Positions 24,520-35,954 of a stretch of 64,000 bases of DNA are shown here, in pieces. How positions within the stretch are numbered: the first letter of the stretch is position 1; each line of letters begins with the position of its first letter. The DNA comes from Aquanectria penicillioides (lineage: Eukaryota; Ascomycota; Sordariomycetes; Hypocreales; Nectriaceae). The notes below the pieces were generated by a model. The model did no database searches. It saw only the letters and a list, made by a program, of their open reading frames with translations, and had not been told where the DNA came from. Made by a program: the position numbers and the translations under genes. The stretch covers positions 3,663,001 through 3,727,000 of the forward strand of contig PYIU01000005.1 in assembly GCA_003415625.1 (NCBI GenBank), given 5' to 3'.

Positions 24520-25554
24520 ATGGCCAACTCGCAAGTTCTACCAGATCTTCTCAAGTCTGGAAAGTTCAGCGACTTCGCCCTGGAGTGTGAGGGCAAGGAA
24601 ATTCCAGTGCACAAGGCCATCGTTTGCACACAGTCACCTGTTATCGCCGCTGCGGTTCAAGGCCAATTTCGGGTGCTTTCAACACCGTCTTTCTTATACC
24701 TAGTTCTTCATGCTAATCTAGGCATCAGGAAGCACAGACAAATGTTTATTTCATCAAAGACTTCAACCTCGTCACCGTTCAGTGCATGCTGCAATTTCTG
24801 TACACCACGGACTACGTCCTGGATTTCGAAGAGCTCAAAGACGACCCAAGTCTGACCAACGGCAACACCACGCAGCTCGTCACAAACCCACTAGGTAGGT
24901 ATTTCAGTTGCATTCTTTCAAAAGCCTGCAACTCATGTCTAACTTCGCCGTTGATCAGGGACCCCCTCTCAAGCTCCTCAAAATGCAGCGCAGCCTGCTG
25001 CGACCTTGCCGCTCATCGGTGCCATCTTGCTGGCTCATGTTCGAGTAAACGCTATCGCTGATTACTTTGACATTCCGAAACTCGGTCAGCGATCAAACGA
25101 CAACATTCAGGCACTTCTTCGAGACAGCTGGTGCGCACAAGTATTTCCCCAAGTTGCTGCAGCGGCCTGGCAGTCGACGGGCAACACCGCCCTGCATGAC
25201 ATCATCGCTGAAGCTGCTGCAAACAACATTACAGAGCTACTTGCTATTCCGAATTTCGTGACGATGGAAACTGAAAAGGGATTCTTTGGACGTGTTTTGC
25301 AGTGCTGTGCTACAATGTTGAATGATCCAGGGCCTAGGCCAGGCGCAGCCCCGCCAGTGGCCATTCATGATACTGGTAAAACGCAAGCAGTCATCGCAAA
25401 GATAGATGCATGCCTTCAGAAGTTGGAAGATACAGACGAGTGCCGGAACTGTCGTTTGGAATTTGGGTGTTGGATTGAGAACACTGGACAAGGCACCGAA
25501 CCCATCTATACTCTCCGGTGCGACGAATGCGGCTGCCGACACAGAGCGAACTGA
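24520..25554 (+). CDS. BTB/POZ protein with C-terminal Cys4 (zinc-ribbon-like) tail
   Basis: Exons are 24520-24672, 24729-24894 and 24959-25554, 304 residues. The BTB fold is seen as KFSDFALECEGKEIPVHKAIVCTQSPVIAAA, then VYFIKDFNLVTVQCMLQFLYTTDY; such proteins are usually Cullin-3 adaptors or transcription co-factors. The C-terminal 40 residues hold CRNC ... CWIENT ... CDECGCRH, two CxxC pairs about 28 residues apart that could form a zinc ribbon. The first intron uses donor GTGCTT after QGQFR and acceptor ATCAG before EAQTNV; the phases agree. The middle region (residues 120-240) is helical, with no known domain. Confidence 0.85.
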
Positions 25555-26389
25555 AGACCAGAATTTGCTGAGGAATAGGAGGTTCGCGTATAGTTTTGCA
25601 TACGCCTAGATTGAAGGTGTTCGGTGTTATTAATGAATTGGCCCGGTTAGTTTAGGCCACCTTCTTTGTCGAGTCAAGAAGTGATTGGAGGTCTTCTTCG
25701 CAGGACAGTCAGGGAGCAGGACGATGGCTTTTGTGACCTCCATGGGGCAGGTGTTGAACTGTGCGGAGGCCCAGTGCCAAGACTGCCACTGAGAATTTTC
25801 CTTGAATCATCGATAGAAACACGGAATGTGAATAAAAAAAACTGTCAGGGTTGCCAGCTGCGTGGCACCTGGCGGGCAGGTTCTCTTTTTCATAAACACT
25901 GGCCGCAAATCAATCTGGCAAGTGCCCTCGCTCCCTCGCTCCCTCTCCCCTCGGAATTTCTTCCCTTTCCGACTCCGGGATTTCAACTCTCCATTTTTGT
26001 CGTTTTCTCTGACACATTGTAGCCTATTGAGTCTCGTGCACTTCAACATCACGTGCTCCAATACACCCTTCTGTGTTGTGTTGTCCAAGATGGTGCCGAA
26101 GACCTCCAATCAGACATACCCCACAAGCGTCATCGCAGCATCTGAGAGATCCGATGGCCAAGTTCCTCCCTCTTCCCAAGCATCTCTGTGGAGTACAACT
26201 ACGGCGTCGCATTCCACAGTTGCACCAACATCAAACTGTGCCTGAAATAACGGCGAGGGTTGCACGATGAGGGAGTCTGTTGACGACAAATACTACTGCA
26301 ACAAGTCGGGCTCTCTCCCTCGACCAATAAACGGGCGGGGCAAGTCCGTCTACCCATTTCAAGGTTCCCCTAAATAATGTGTTGTTATC
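25555..26389. other. Intergenic region before decayed repeats
   Basis: About 830 bp without a supportable gene. Short open frames here have no motifs; part may be the promoter or first exon of the degenerate PAN-like gene that follows. Confidence 0.45.
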
Positions 26390-27720
26390 CGCGCCTTGTT
26401 CTCTGACTGTCTTGCTTCGGCATACAACTCAGCCTTTAACTATTGCGGATTCATTGAGTTTACTCTTAGTGACGCCGGCTTCCAGGTCGAAGACAACGGG
26501 TACACTTGGTGTGACCAAGCGTGCTGGAATTGTGTCTCGTGTTCCTCATCCACCACGAATAGTGAAACTGTTTTAATTGCTAGTGCCGCAGTCATCCTCT
26601 CTATACAGCCAATGTTCCCAGCACTACTCTGATGAGCAGTACCATACAGGCTTTGACTTCAACCAATGCACCAACAAATTCTACCTCTCAAGTGGTACGC
26701 TCTTCCACTGGATACGCTATTTTACTCAATGTCGACTCTTCGCACGTCTGCAACCAGTTTAGTCTTTACGCATTATGCCTACGAAGTCGATCGAACTATG
26801 TTCCCCAACGAGAAGACCTCAGAACACTACACCGCAATTTGCTCTCAGATTCGCGAGTGCGAAGCTTTAAATTATTGTACCCAATACGAGAATGGTTAAT
26901 TACATGACCAGTATCTCACGAGTGATGTATTTTTCTATCATGAGACGGGTTCCTATCGGAATGAGCAGGGGTGTTGGGACCCCAAGGCGGGCTTAGATGT
27001 CCGTCCTACCACTACAACCGCTGCACCTTCCACTCCTACATCCAGCTGCTCTCAGATAGGCTATGCTTTGACTACAGATGTTGACTCAGCCTATGTGTGT
27101 GATTCCTTTTGGCTATCTAGATATGCGTACGAAGCCGATTGTACGGCCTTCCCAAACCAGAAGACCGCAGAAGATCGCGCCGCCATTTGCGCACAGATAG
27201 CGCATGCAAAGCTTCGGCCTACCGTGCCCAGTATGAAAAGTGAGAGTTTTTCAACCAATACTTGATGAGCGATGTGTTCTTTTACCATGAATCGGGATCT
27301 TACTGGAGTGAAGAGAGATGTTGAGATCCCCGTGCGCGCCTAGAGGCTCGCGCCACGAGCACAACGGCTGCCCCAACCACAACCACATCCGCTTGCTCAT
27401 CGGCTGGCTATGGCGTGGTGCTGAATGTCGATTCCAGTTATTTTTGCGCTTCCTTTGGTCTGTACAGGTACGCATACGAAGCAGACAGGGGCGCGTTCCC
27501 GAACCAAAAGACGGCTCAGGATTGTGCTGCCATCTGCTCCCAAATCCGGACTTGTCCGGCATCGACGTACCGCTCGCAGTACGACAAGTGCGAATTTTCA
27601 GATTGATATCTTACCAGCGGTGTTTTCTTTCACCACGAGACAGTCTCGTATTACTAAGAACAGCGATGCTGGAACCCCTCGGCATGTTTGGATGCTGTGC
27701 CCACCTCGACCACGTTGATG
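26390..27720 (+). pseudogene. Decayed secreted-type gene with three tandem PAN/Apple-like modules
   Basis: Three diverged copies of a module of about 340 bp start near 26690, 27059 and 27401. Each encodes VDSxxxCxxFxLxRYAYEADxxxFPNxKT, then a C-x3-C ... C ... C block resembling PAN/Apple (best in copy 3: DCAAICSQIRTC, KCEF), then YLxSxVFFHHETxSY and a Thr-rich linker (TTTTAAPST...). All copies carry nonsense codons: copy 1 a frameshift near 26770 and TAA after YENG; copy 2 TGA in place of the KC cysteine codon and TGA after ERC; copy 3 TGA and TAA. An upstream Cys-rich segment (26396-26570) may be the N-terminus. No intact frame or splice solution was found, so a pseudogene of a secreted or wall-bound adhesion-like protein is inferred. 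Confidence 0.7.
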
Positions 27721-27750
27721 ACCACGTTCGCGACTTCACTTTGGCCCCTG
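26690..27750 (+). repeat. Tandem repeat, three units of about 340-370 bp
   Basis: Units at about 26690-27058, 27059-27400 and 27401-27750 align along their whole length, including the Thr-rich linker at the end of each unit. The repeat is protein-coding in origin (see the pseudogene entry). Confidence 0.75.
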
Positions 27751-28588
27751 ACGACAACATCGCGAAGACCCTAAAACCTCCATGTTTTATGTTACATTAT
27801 GCCTCGGTTTAAGTTTTGTCTGTGGCAAAATGAGGGAAGCAATGGTCAGATTAAAGGATAGCCATGCCAAATGCGGGTGACTTGTTGAGATGCTAGGGGC
27901 CTGAGGATAACCAGCGAGCACAACTGGTTTCTCCAATCCTCAGACTCCAAACCATCTGTACGTAGTTTATATCCAACTACATAATAACGCCGCAACAAAT
28001 TGGTAGGTAATCGTACCTAAGCATGCATAGACTACCAGTCTGAAATAAAGAATGCAGTTCAAAAAGTACTGAGAACTTCATGTTTGTTTGTCGTTATTTC
28101 GAATTCCAACCTAACTCCGTTATTCCCTTCTCCGTCGCCTTTGAGATCAAGCGTCACATCGCCTCTCCTGACCCTCGGCTGCCACTTTCTCCGCTGACCA
28201 TTCTGTGGCAATCAGCAGAACTAATGCGGGATAAATGGTGACCGGAGTTTAACTTGGGGTCGATGCATTATGCTTCCTTGCTTAGCTTCAGTACAACCAA
28301 TCTCAGCCCCCAAAAACCCAACAACCGAGGTTCTTTTCCTTTATCTTTCTCGTCTCCCATGGTTCTTTTGGCCCCCGACATTCTCAACTCCGCTCGCAGA
28401 TCTTTTTATAACCAAGGCCCTTGTACATCCTGCCAGTTTGGGTCAAGTTGCCCTTTAGAAATCCCGCCTGCGACGCGTAATTTTCGCCATTTACGTATGT
28501 GTGCCTGGTCCTAGCTTTTTATGACCTCCACCATGCGAGATGAAGTGGGAAAAGCCTCTCGGCCATACTTTGGCTAGGGAACCTCACG
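27721..28588. other. Intergenic region
   Basis: About 870 bp between two pseudogenes; no supportable gene. Confidence 0.45.
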
Positions 28589-29071
28589 ATGGCCTCCTCA
28601 CAGTATGAGAACATATGGATCAGATCCCATATTCCCATCATTTCTGGGATCGACGTTCTCGCTGCTGCCCTGCTTTTTCGGGCTCGGAATTGGAGAACCC
28701 AAGGGCCGCTTCTCACCTACATTCAAGAAGACCCATCAACAGTGTCTCGGTTAGTTCAGTTTATCAGCGCCATTCTTGGAGCCTCAAATATCTATGCGCT
28801 TTTTTCGTCCATCAACTTCACTCAGCGATTGCGACTTACCCAGCAATGGCTCGGTTACGACAAATTTGTCTTTTAGGTAGTATTGACTGCCGGGTCCTTG
28901 GACTTTAGTCTTCCTGCTGTCTACACCATTCTATTGTGCGCTGGGCTTAGCCTTCAATTTGGTCTTGCGCCACTCTGGGCTGCTACGTTGGCACCGGCTG
29001 TGACGGACAAGGCATGCGACTTTACAACCCTTGGCGCAACTTTTTCCTCCTCCTCTCGCAATATACTATAA
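28589..29071 (+). pseudogene. Truncated multi-pass membrane protein gene with nonsense codon
   Basis: The frame from ATG 28589 encodes MASSQYENIWIRSHIPIISG and hydrophobic segments (DVLAAALLFRARNW, SRLVQFISAILGASNIYALFSSINF). It is interrupted by TAG at 28874-28876, then stays open in the same frame (VVLTAGSLDFSLPAVYTILLCAGL, PLWAATLAPAVTD) to a stop at 29071. The pattern resembles the N-terminus of large fungal membrane proteins of unknown function whose WAGALTP-like segment is followed by several hundred further residues. Here the sequence runs directly into an AT-rich scar, so the 3' part is lost. The TAG could derive from TGG by a G-to-A change of RIP type. Confidence 0.6.
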
Positions 29072-29300
29072 CAAATAAAGAAATAGCACATAGCAATAGA
29101 AAAATCAATATAATTTAATTACCTTTAATTGCTTTTATAATTAATTAATCTATTATTAGATATAATACCTTTCTTTCTTACTATTTTATATCGCTTAAAC
29201 CTAATGTCCCAGATCCCTTCTGCATTATAAACCTAATGGTTTATCTTGCTGGATATCCTATACCTAACTACCCTATAGTAAGGTTTGGCCCAGACCGTTA
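29072..29300. repeat. AT-rich, RIP-like scar
   Basis: About 230 bp of strongly AT-rich sequence (TATAATTTAATTACC..., TATTATTAGATATAATACC) with the same texture as the copia remnant at the right end. Probably a mutated transposon fragment that truncated the upstream gene. Confidence 0.55.
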
Positions 29301-29846
29301 CACTCACTCACTCTTGATTCAGACAAGACCAGTTTATGTCCAGGTGCACTGAAGCTTCCTAGATAACGACTTCGACAGGCCCATTGCCTTGGACTTAGAT
29401 ACAGCACGCCTTAGTCATTTGTCCGAGGGTCTGCGTGATGACGTTGGTATTTGAGCATATTTGGACAAGTGACCCACTGAGCAAACTCAGTTGGCAGTGA
29501 TTTGGAGACGAATTGATTGTTCAGCCTCTGATGGATGAAGTCGGGCGTTTAGTCCCATTCTCGGAGAAATTTGGAGAAGATAATTGAGGATTCTCAAAAG
29601 TTGAACTTGAGTGGCTTATCTTTCAATTTTACCGAGCCATCTCGGAGCTCGGAGTTATTAGTTGGTGGCTTTTGCACCCCCACCCTTTGTTCTACACCAG
29701 TGAATTATGAAGGAAGTTTTGATCATCCGCAGACATTATTAATTGCATAAAAGTTCAACATGGAGATACGAATTTGGTGAATAAGTTGGTACAACGTTCT
29801 GATAGTTTAACACAACCCGATACGCAAACCTCCGCAATAAATCAGG
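29301..29846. other. Intergenic region
   Basis: About 550 bp, upstream of the cupin gene; nothing recognised. Confidence 0.45.
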
Positions 29847-30349
29847 ATGTTCGACGTCGCCACTGAAAACTCTCAATACACTATCCCTCCAGTAAGATAC
29901 CCTCCCAAAAGTTGCTTATCAGAACCGAGTCATTCTAATCGTTGGCTTACTATACAGCTTGAGGTTGTTGAAGCCAAAAACGTTTGGTGGGGAGAAGTGG
30001 TCGGAACGAAGAAGGAAAACCGATCGTCTGGTGCTCTCGCTGGATCATTCATGCGAGTCATTTCAGGCGAGCCTTCGGCAAGCCCCGAGTATCCTTGGGA
30101 CGAGACGGGCATTGTTGTTAAAGGCGCGTGACTCTGAATCCCTTTCCCTTTCCCTCCATTCGCTCACTGAGACATCGCTTATCCTTGTTTATTACAGGTG
30201 TCCTCACAATTAAGGATGAGACAGGGAAGACTGAGACTTTAAGCCAAGGAGAGGTGTTCTTCATCCATCGCGGGAGCAAGATGTTCTTTAAGGCTGAGAG
30301 ATTTGCTCTCGTGTTCAAGACCAGCGGAGGTGCCCCGATGACGATCTAG
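29847..30349 (+). CDS. Small single-cupin protein (EutQ-like)
   Basis: Exons are 29847-29891, 29958-30123 and 30198-30349, 120 residues. The barrel is seen in VLTIKDETGKTETLSQGEVFFIHRGSKMFF and the C-terminal strand FALVFKTSG, resembling cupins of the ethanolamine-utilisation EutQ type. Only one His is present in the expected metal-site region, so catalysis is uncertain. The second intron would need a GC donor (G|GCGCGT at 30124) to keep the frame; no GT donor does. This is either a non-canonical GC-AG intron or a mutated splice site. Confidence in the fold is good, in the exact model moderate. Confidence 0.65.
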
Positions 30350-30494
30350 TCAATGCAACCCGGTAGATGTTGGGCATCAAAATCAATATATCTGATATGA
30401 AAGTTATCATATTGTCATTGAAAAGTGTTTAGGATGAAGTGATTAGACAATGCAGTATCTACTGGTTTCTAAATGCACTGAATCGGGTCCCACT

Positions 30495-32767
30495 TTACAT
30501 ACGCCCTTCCCTATTGGAATCAATCGACATCAATCCAATATTATGAAACCCTCGGGTCTTTGGTATCTATATTAGTCCCGCTTCTGTGCTTTGCATATGA
30601 AACAGTACTCACCAAAACCGAGTAAAGGCCGATCACAGTGTCTCCGGAAGGCTGTAGTATTGTCCAGTTGGTGGATGGCATGCCGATGAATTCAACAGGA
30701 GGAACTAGGACCTCCCTTTCGAAGTTGGTTTGGATCTACAGAAATGAAGTTAGTCTGAATGGCGTTTCTGAATTTAAGAAATGCGCATTACTGTGATGGA
30801 GAAAACTCCACCTCCTCGCCCAGCTTGAACTTTGAGACCTGAAATTCTCTCGCCTCCTGGGCCGTCGATCGTGAATGGAACCGGAAGATCCTTGGAGTCC
30901 AGAGATCCTCGAGCTGGATCGTCCCCTGGAAATCGCCCAATCCGTCCAAAGGATTTATTTTTAAAAGGATCAGTGTAGATAAACTCTAAGCCCACAAAGT
31001 CGGCATCATCAAACACCCATGAGACAACCTCGACCAATTGAGAAAGGTCTTGGCCGTCATTGCCGCCGAATGTGATGGTAGAAAATGGAAGCGGCCGACC
31101 AGCGTAACCAGTAGTTGGAAAGTCATCTTGACTACCATCATACTTGAAATTATCCGGGCGGATTCTAGGGCTCCAAAGGGCAATGTCTCGCAGTGAGAGC
31201 GGGCTTGGAGCCTGAGCGGGCACTCCTGGAATACTCAGAGCAACAAGTTTCAAAGCCTATAGTTATCAATTTTAAACACTAATTCAAATTGCTTGCACCT
31301 TGAGGAAAGGATCACTGACATCGAATTCCGCCTTGAGTGCGGAAATACCACTTGATACACCAACTATGCGTCGCTGGGGAACTCCTTGATACTCTCCAAC
31401 CCAGGGAGAAATATTTCCGTCGTCTAGTATTGCGGCAACTGCTTTGACACCATTCTCATGGCAGGCCAAGTTCCAGCCACAGATTGTGTGACCAGGAGGA
31501 ATGTCGATATACCTTTCCCGCTCTGGATGGATGTATCCAATGAGCATCTCCTCGTCGTTTTTCTGGCGCACAAAGCGAAAACCCGAAATGAAGGTACCAT
31601 TTGCAAGTCCAACAAGCGAAACAAAAAGGCCCTCCGGCGGATGGGGAGTATCAAGGACTCTAATTCGGAGTGTTCTGGATCCGTCGGTGAATAGTGTGTC
31701 TGGCCCTTTGAGGGCTCTACTGGCAATATTCCAGATGCGCTCATCCTCACCTCCGTCGGGCTCAAAGAAACATCGCAGTCGATACCCATGACAGGGGCCA
31801 TCAATTTGCCGTAAAACATTACGAAATTCAAGACCTTGATTCCAAATGCGTCGTCGGTTAATTAATTCGGGGCTTTGGTGAGCAGCAGTTGAATCATATG
31901 CTGCTTTCCACGATTTCGGCTTCGAGTATCGGAATTCAAAGATATGCTCAAACTCGTGTCCTTCCCAGAACCGTGATGCCCAAAATAATTCGGGCAGTGC
32001 CAAATCGGTAAAGGTGCGTGATGCGAGCTTTAAAGAACGGACATCTTTAGATAGCAAGAGCATGAGGATATCTTGAAGAATTTCTGGCGGAAATGACCTG
32101 AAGCAGTCATTTATGGTGTCAGCCATCTGTAGGTGAAATGGAGTGGTTTGAGTTCTCGCTGTTGGGTCGTATCCCTGCAAATTAATGTTTAAAGGATCAA
32201 ATTGCATAGGATCATTTGGTGACAACGAGTAGAAGCGAGATTCGACATGGGGGAATTCTGCTGAGGAGTGATGAATGACCGCACCTCCATAATCATGACC
32301 CCAATCAAGGATTTTACTTGTCCCACATGGCATGGAGAGACATGCATGCAGGACATCTTGAATGCAGGGCTCAAACAGATGCGTCAGTAGTGTCCAACAT
32401 GATGAATGGAATGCAAATCCCCAGTATGGCCGCACTTGGAAAAAAGGGTCTGGGCGTATGATATTTTTAAACGATGAGTGTTGCAACTTGATCGGGATTG
32501 AGAGGCCTGGATTTGGGTCTTGGTCATCATATCGCCCGGTCGCTTCCACAGGGACAGTGGTGTTGAACTTTTGGAAGATCCCCACCCCGGATAGTCTCAC
32601 TTCGCTTAAATCATCATCCTCAGTATATACTGGGGAAATTCAAAGTTCAGCAAAGGATTTCTAGGCGTACAAGAGGAGCACTAACTTGCGCGAAACTCTT
32701 TGAGCCAAGGCTCATCGTGACGGGATAAGACAGGAACGCCGCACAGGGCACAGCAAGGTTCGCTCAT
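30495..32767 (-). CDS. Fungal F-box protein (large, unknown substrate)
   Basis: Minus-strand exons are 32767-32686, 32629-31299, 31256-30792, 30735-30613 and 30566-30495, 690 residues; all phases agree. The N-terminus has CCALCGVPVL, then WLKEFRAIYTEDDDLSEVRLSGVG. The F-box is at about residues 195-245 (CFRSFPPEILQDILMLLLSKDVRSLKLASRTFTDLALPELFW). The C-terminal 400 residues form a conserved region of unknown structure found in many filamentous-fungal F-box proteins (HTICGWNLACHENGVKAVA, DIALWSPRIRP, LVEVVSWVFDDADFVGLEF). The F-box binds Skp1 in SCF ubiquitin ligases; the rest presumably recruits a substrate. No truncation seen. Confidence 0.88.
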
Positions 32768-33556
32768 TAGAAGGCACGGCAGAAAGGCGCCGGGAAAGTC
32801 AGTTTCTTGATAATGAATAATATTCACCAGTAGAGGTTCAAGAGGCCATGTCGGTGCCCAATACTCCGCCGTTCTGGGGACTTTTCACGACTCTGTGACA
32901 AGGTGATGTCACGTGAGGGAAAAAAAAAACAGAAAGTGACCAGTTGGATATTACCCGCTGTGCAGGTGAAATTCCAAGGCGGTAGATGAAACCAATACGA
33001 AGATGCAGAGCGGATCAATGGCGACAATATGCCCAATGATATGGGCTGGAATCTTGCGGTGATACCCGGCGCGGGAAAACGGTGCGGCTGTGCTGCGGGT
33101 TGATTATTGGGCCTAGTATCTAACTATTGATCGCATCAAAGCGGCAAATTAATTCATGTGGAGGTTATTCCTACGGAATATCCTAGTCTGAAACATGGCA
33201 CTGTCATTTTGAATGACCCTAAGCGCTGTATCTGGCTTTGGCAACTAACTATGGAATTACTGTTGGTTCTAGGTGTGATTAGAAGCATAGGAGTAAATAC
33301 TATTGGCACGTTTTGGCCGACGGACCCTGTTTGCCTGTCGTGTGAGCTGTTGCTTGCCATTAACCTCGTCTTTAGTGACGGTAGTTGGCGCTTCCAAACC
33401 TGTTTTTGAATGATATAAACTCGGATAATGTCCTCCAGGTTTAGGCTTGTCCATAATCGCCTTTGTACAGAATCTTCTTTCACTACGAGTCCTCTATTCC
33501 TTATTTCTAAAGTTTGTTGCTTGCACTGCTGCTGTAGCCGAACCAGCAATCCCAAC
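32768..33556. other. Divergent promoter region
   Basis: About 790 bp between the F-box gene (minus) and the PD-(D/E)XK-like gene (plus). An A9 run lies near 32921. No gene. Confidence 0.5.
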
Positions 33557-34161
33557 ATGTCTCGACTTCCTGATCAACAACGCGTGGAAGGCACGGTAAG
33601 TACGAATCAGACACCTCTATATCATAGCACGACTCTAACTCTGAAGTTAAATACTATGCGTTGCCATCAGTTTCATGGCGTATCAATAATCGATTTGGAC
33701 GCGACGGGTCTGAAGCAGACGTTCGGACTGCTTGGGCCACAACCTTGAGCCATAACTTCCCTGCAGCGGAAGGTTTTGATATCTTTCAAGAGTACCCAGC
33801 TGGATCTGGCAGATTCGATGTTGGCGTTTCGAATTTGATCCAGTTGGTCGCTGCAGGTCCTACACACCAGTTTATCTTCTTTGTAATTGAATGCAAGGCC
33901 CCTGGAGGGGAATCTCAAGACGACCCTTGGGAAGAGGCCTATTCTCAAGTTCTCCGCTACCTGGGATCCACTAGGAGATATCGCAGGCGGCAATGGGGCG
34001 CTATCTCGGTAGGAAAATACGTCCGGTTTTATGAATTGGATGATAGCGCTACGTCTCTGACCCCTCTTCATGGCGAACCCTTACGGATTGACCGTCAGTG
34101 TGAAACCGCCCAAGGTTACTTAGATTATAATAGAGAGCATTGGGGGTCGTTCATGAGCTAG
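33557..34161 (+). CDS. PD-(D/E)XK-nuclease-like protein, 5' end unresolved
   Basis: The frame from about 33628 to TAG at 34161 encodes SWRINNRFGRDGSEADVRTAW, then an alpha-beta core with RFDVGV, a hydrophobic strand ending FFVIECKAPGG and QVLRYLG. Asp of RFDVGV plus the Glu-x-Lys of IECKA fit the PD-(D/E)XK nuclease or type I restriction R-subunit-like fold. No ATG lies early in this frame. A plausible first exon (ATG 33557, MSRLPDQQRVEGT, donor GTAAGT at 33596) joins in phase only through an acceptor at 33627, a 32-nt intron, shorter than usual. The acceptor at 33670 puts the exon out of frame. Function unknown; such fungal proteins occur near effectors and mobile DNA. Confidence 0.55.
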
Positions 34162-35348
34162 GTATGAAGGGTGTGGGGAAAGGTGTTTGAGTTACAGAAG
34201 GTATGAGATGGGAAATGGTAACATACTCTAAATGTTGTGTTATTCTCTTTCCAGGATTTCAACTTTGCATTAATATAGAATGTATCCAAGTACAGGAAAT
34301 ATTGGATCAGTATGATAACTTTTAGAATATAATGGCATTTTGAGGCTAAAGAAGTTTCCTGAGTCTGCTAAGAGGCATTCATTCATCTATACTTTTAAAT
34401 AACATTAAATTGCCTTCAATTTCTATTAGGATTTTAATCTCTCTCTTATCTCCTGCATCTTTGCTGCGTATCTACATTTGCGTCTAATTCTCGCACTATA
34501 TCTCGCAAAGATAAATGGGAACGGCGCACAAGCTAATGAAAGAAAAGCCGGGATGCTTAAGGCCCAATGCAGACCAAGACGATAATACATACTAGAAGTA
34601 AATAAAGGAAACGCTGCATTAAGTACTAACCGTATAATAGAGATGTTACAACCTAGTCCAAGTTGTTGAACCGAACTTATTCTTGTATTGCTCTATGTAT
34701 CTCCCCTAATCACCCATCGGCGGCGGTCCCTCGTTGTGCATATCCCTTTCCTGGCTCCAGCCGTGTCACACCCCGGCCCCTGTTCCTTGTCCCGAACCCA
34801 TACCCTGTCTCTGCCGTGGCGCATCTCATTGGGTCCGAAGAGATCATATTCGAAGACACTATGGCGCCCCAAACCCCAAAACGCCCCCCTTCCTTCTCTG
34901 ACATCGGAACCTTTTAAGTTTCAGTTCTCTTGCAAAATTTCGAAGCAGAATCATCCATATTAAGGTTTAACCTTCACCATCGTTTTTACCTCTCTTTCAT
35001 CCACCATTGCAACGGAAGCGCCAACCACGCACAGTTAAACAATAATATGCGATTCCGGTTACACTAGATGCTCTTGGCAGCAGGCTAACACAGAACTAGA
35101 TGCACAGACGGACATTTTGTAGATCGGAACCTAAACGGTCCAAAGTCTTCATCTAGCTGCCGTAGGTAATTGCCGTTATCCCGGCGCGCGGGGTAAGGTC
35201 AACTCCACAGTGAGCTTTTCCGAAGCCGCGGGCAAGACTCTAACTTAAGATCAGATAAATATTACTATGTGGCGAGGTCAGACATAATCTACTTGCTTTT
35301 GCTTATCCCGATATACGTTGAAACCAGATTTGCTGGTTATCTGTCACC
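34162..35348. other. Gene-poor interval, partly AT-rich
   Basis: 1.2 kb without a supportable gene. The part 34200-34660 is AT-rich; 34680-34930 is GC-richer with open frames lacking motifs. It may contain an old repeat fragment and the promoter of the DUF3237 gene. Confidence 0.5.
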
Positions 35349-35954
35349 ATGAGGCTGTCACCCTCCGTCCTCTTCGTCTCCCTTGTCCAAACTGCTAGTC
35401 TCGTCACTGGCCAACGTTTCGGAACCCCCTCTTATGAGTTTCTGTATACAGTAAATGCGACTCTAGGCGAGCGCTGGCAGATCGGAGACTACGGACAAGG
35501 CAGCCGAGTTGTAATTCCAATCACTGGTGGCACTTTTGAGGGACCGCGCTTGTCCGGAACAGTCAATAATCTCGGCGCTGACTGGGGCGTCACCGACACA
35601 AAGGGTATATTCTTCCCCGATACGAGATATAACCTAAGGACTCACGATGGGGCCGACATTTTTATTCAGACAGCTGGTCCCACCCAATCTGACGGCCGGA
35701 CCTTGTTGAGGGGCATCTTTCAAACAGGGCACCCTGATTACGAATGGTTGAACTACGTAGTCGCCACAGGGGTGCTTCAACGGCCAACGGGTGCGGATAA
35801 AGGCAAATATGTTGTGATTGACATGTGGCAGGTGAGTTGGCGAACCAAGTCTAATAAAATCAAGCTTTATTCATCGCCCAATGTAATCCATGTCCGCCGA
35901 TATTAACCTTGGTAATAGATGGTCCTACCCACATGCGGTGATGCCGGTTGCTAG
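35349..35954 (+). CDS. Secreted DUF3237-domain protein
   Basis: Exons are 35349-35831 and 35919-35954, 172 residues. A signal peptide (MRLSPSVLFVSLVQTASLVTGQ) is followed by one DUF3237 beta-barrel: YEFLYTVNATLGERWQIGDYGQGSRVVIPITGGTFEGPRLSG, then GADWG, GADIFIQTAG, and FQTGHPDYEWLNYVVATGV. The small last exon (MVLPTCGDAGC) closes after VVIDMWQ, where the domain normally ends. DUF3237 proteins have no firm biochemical role; secretion suggests an extracellular function. Confidence 0.85.
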
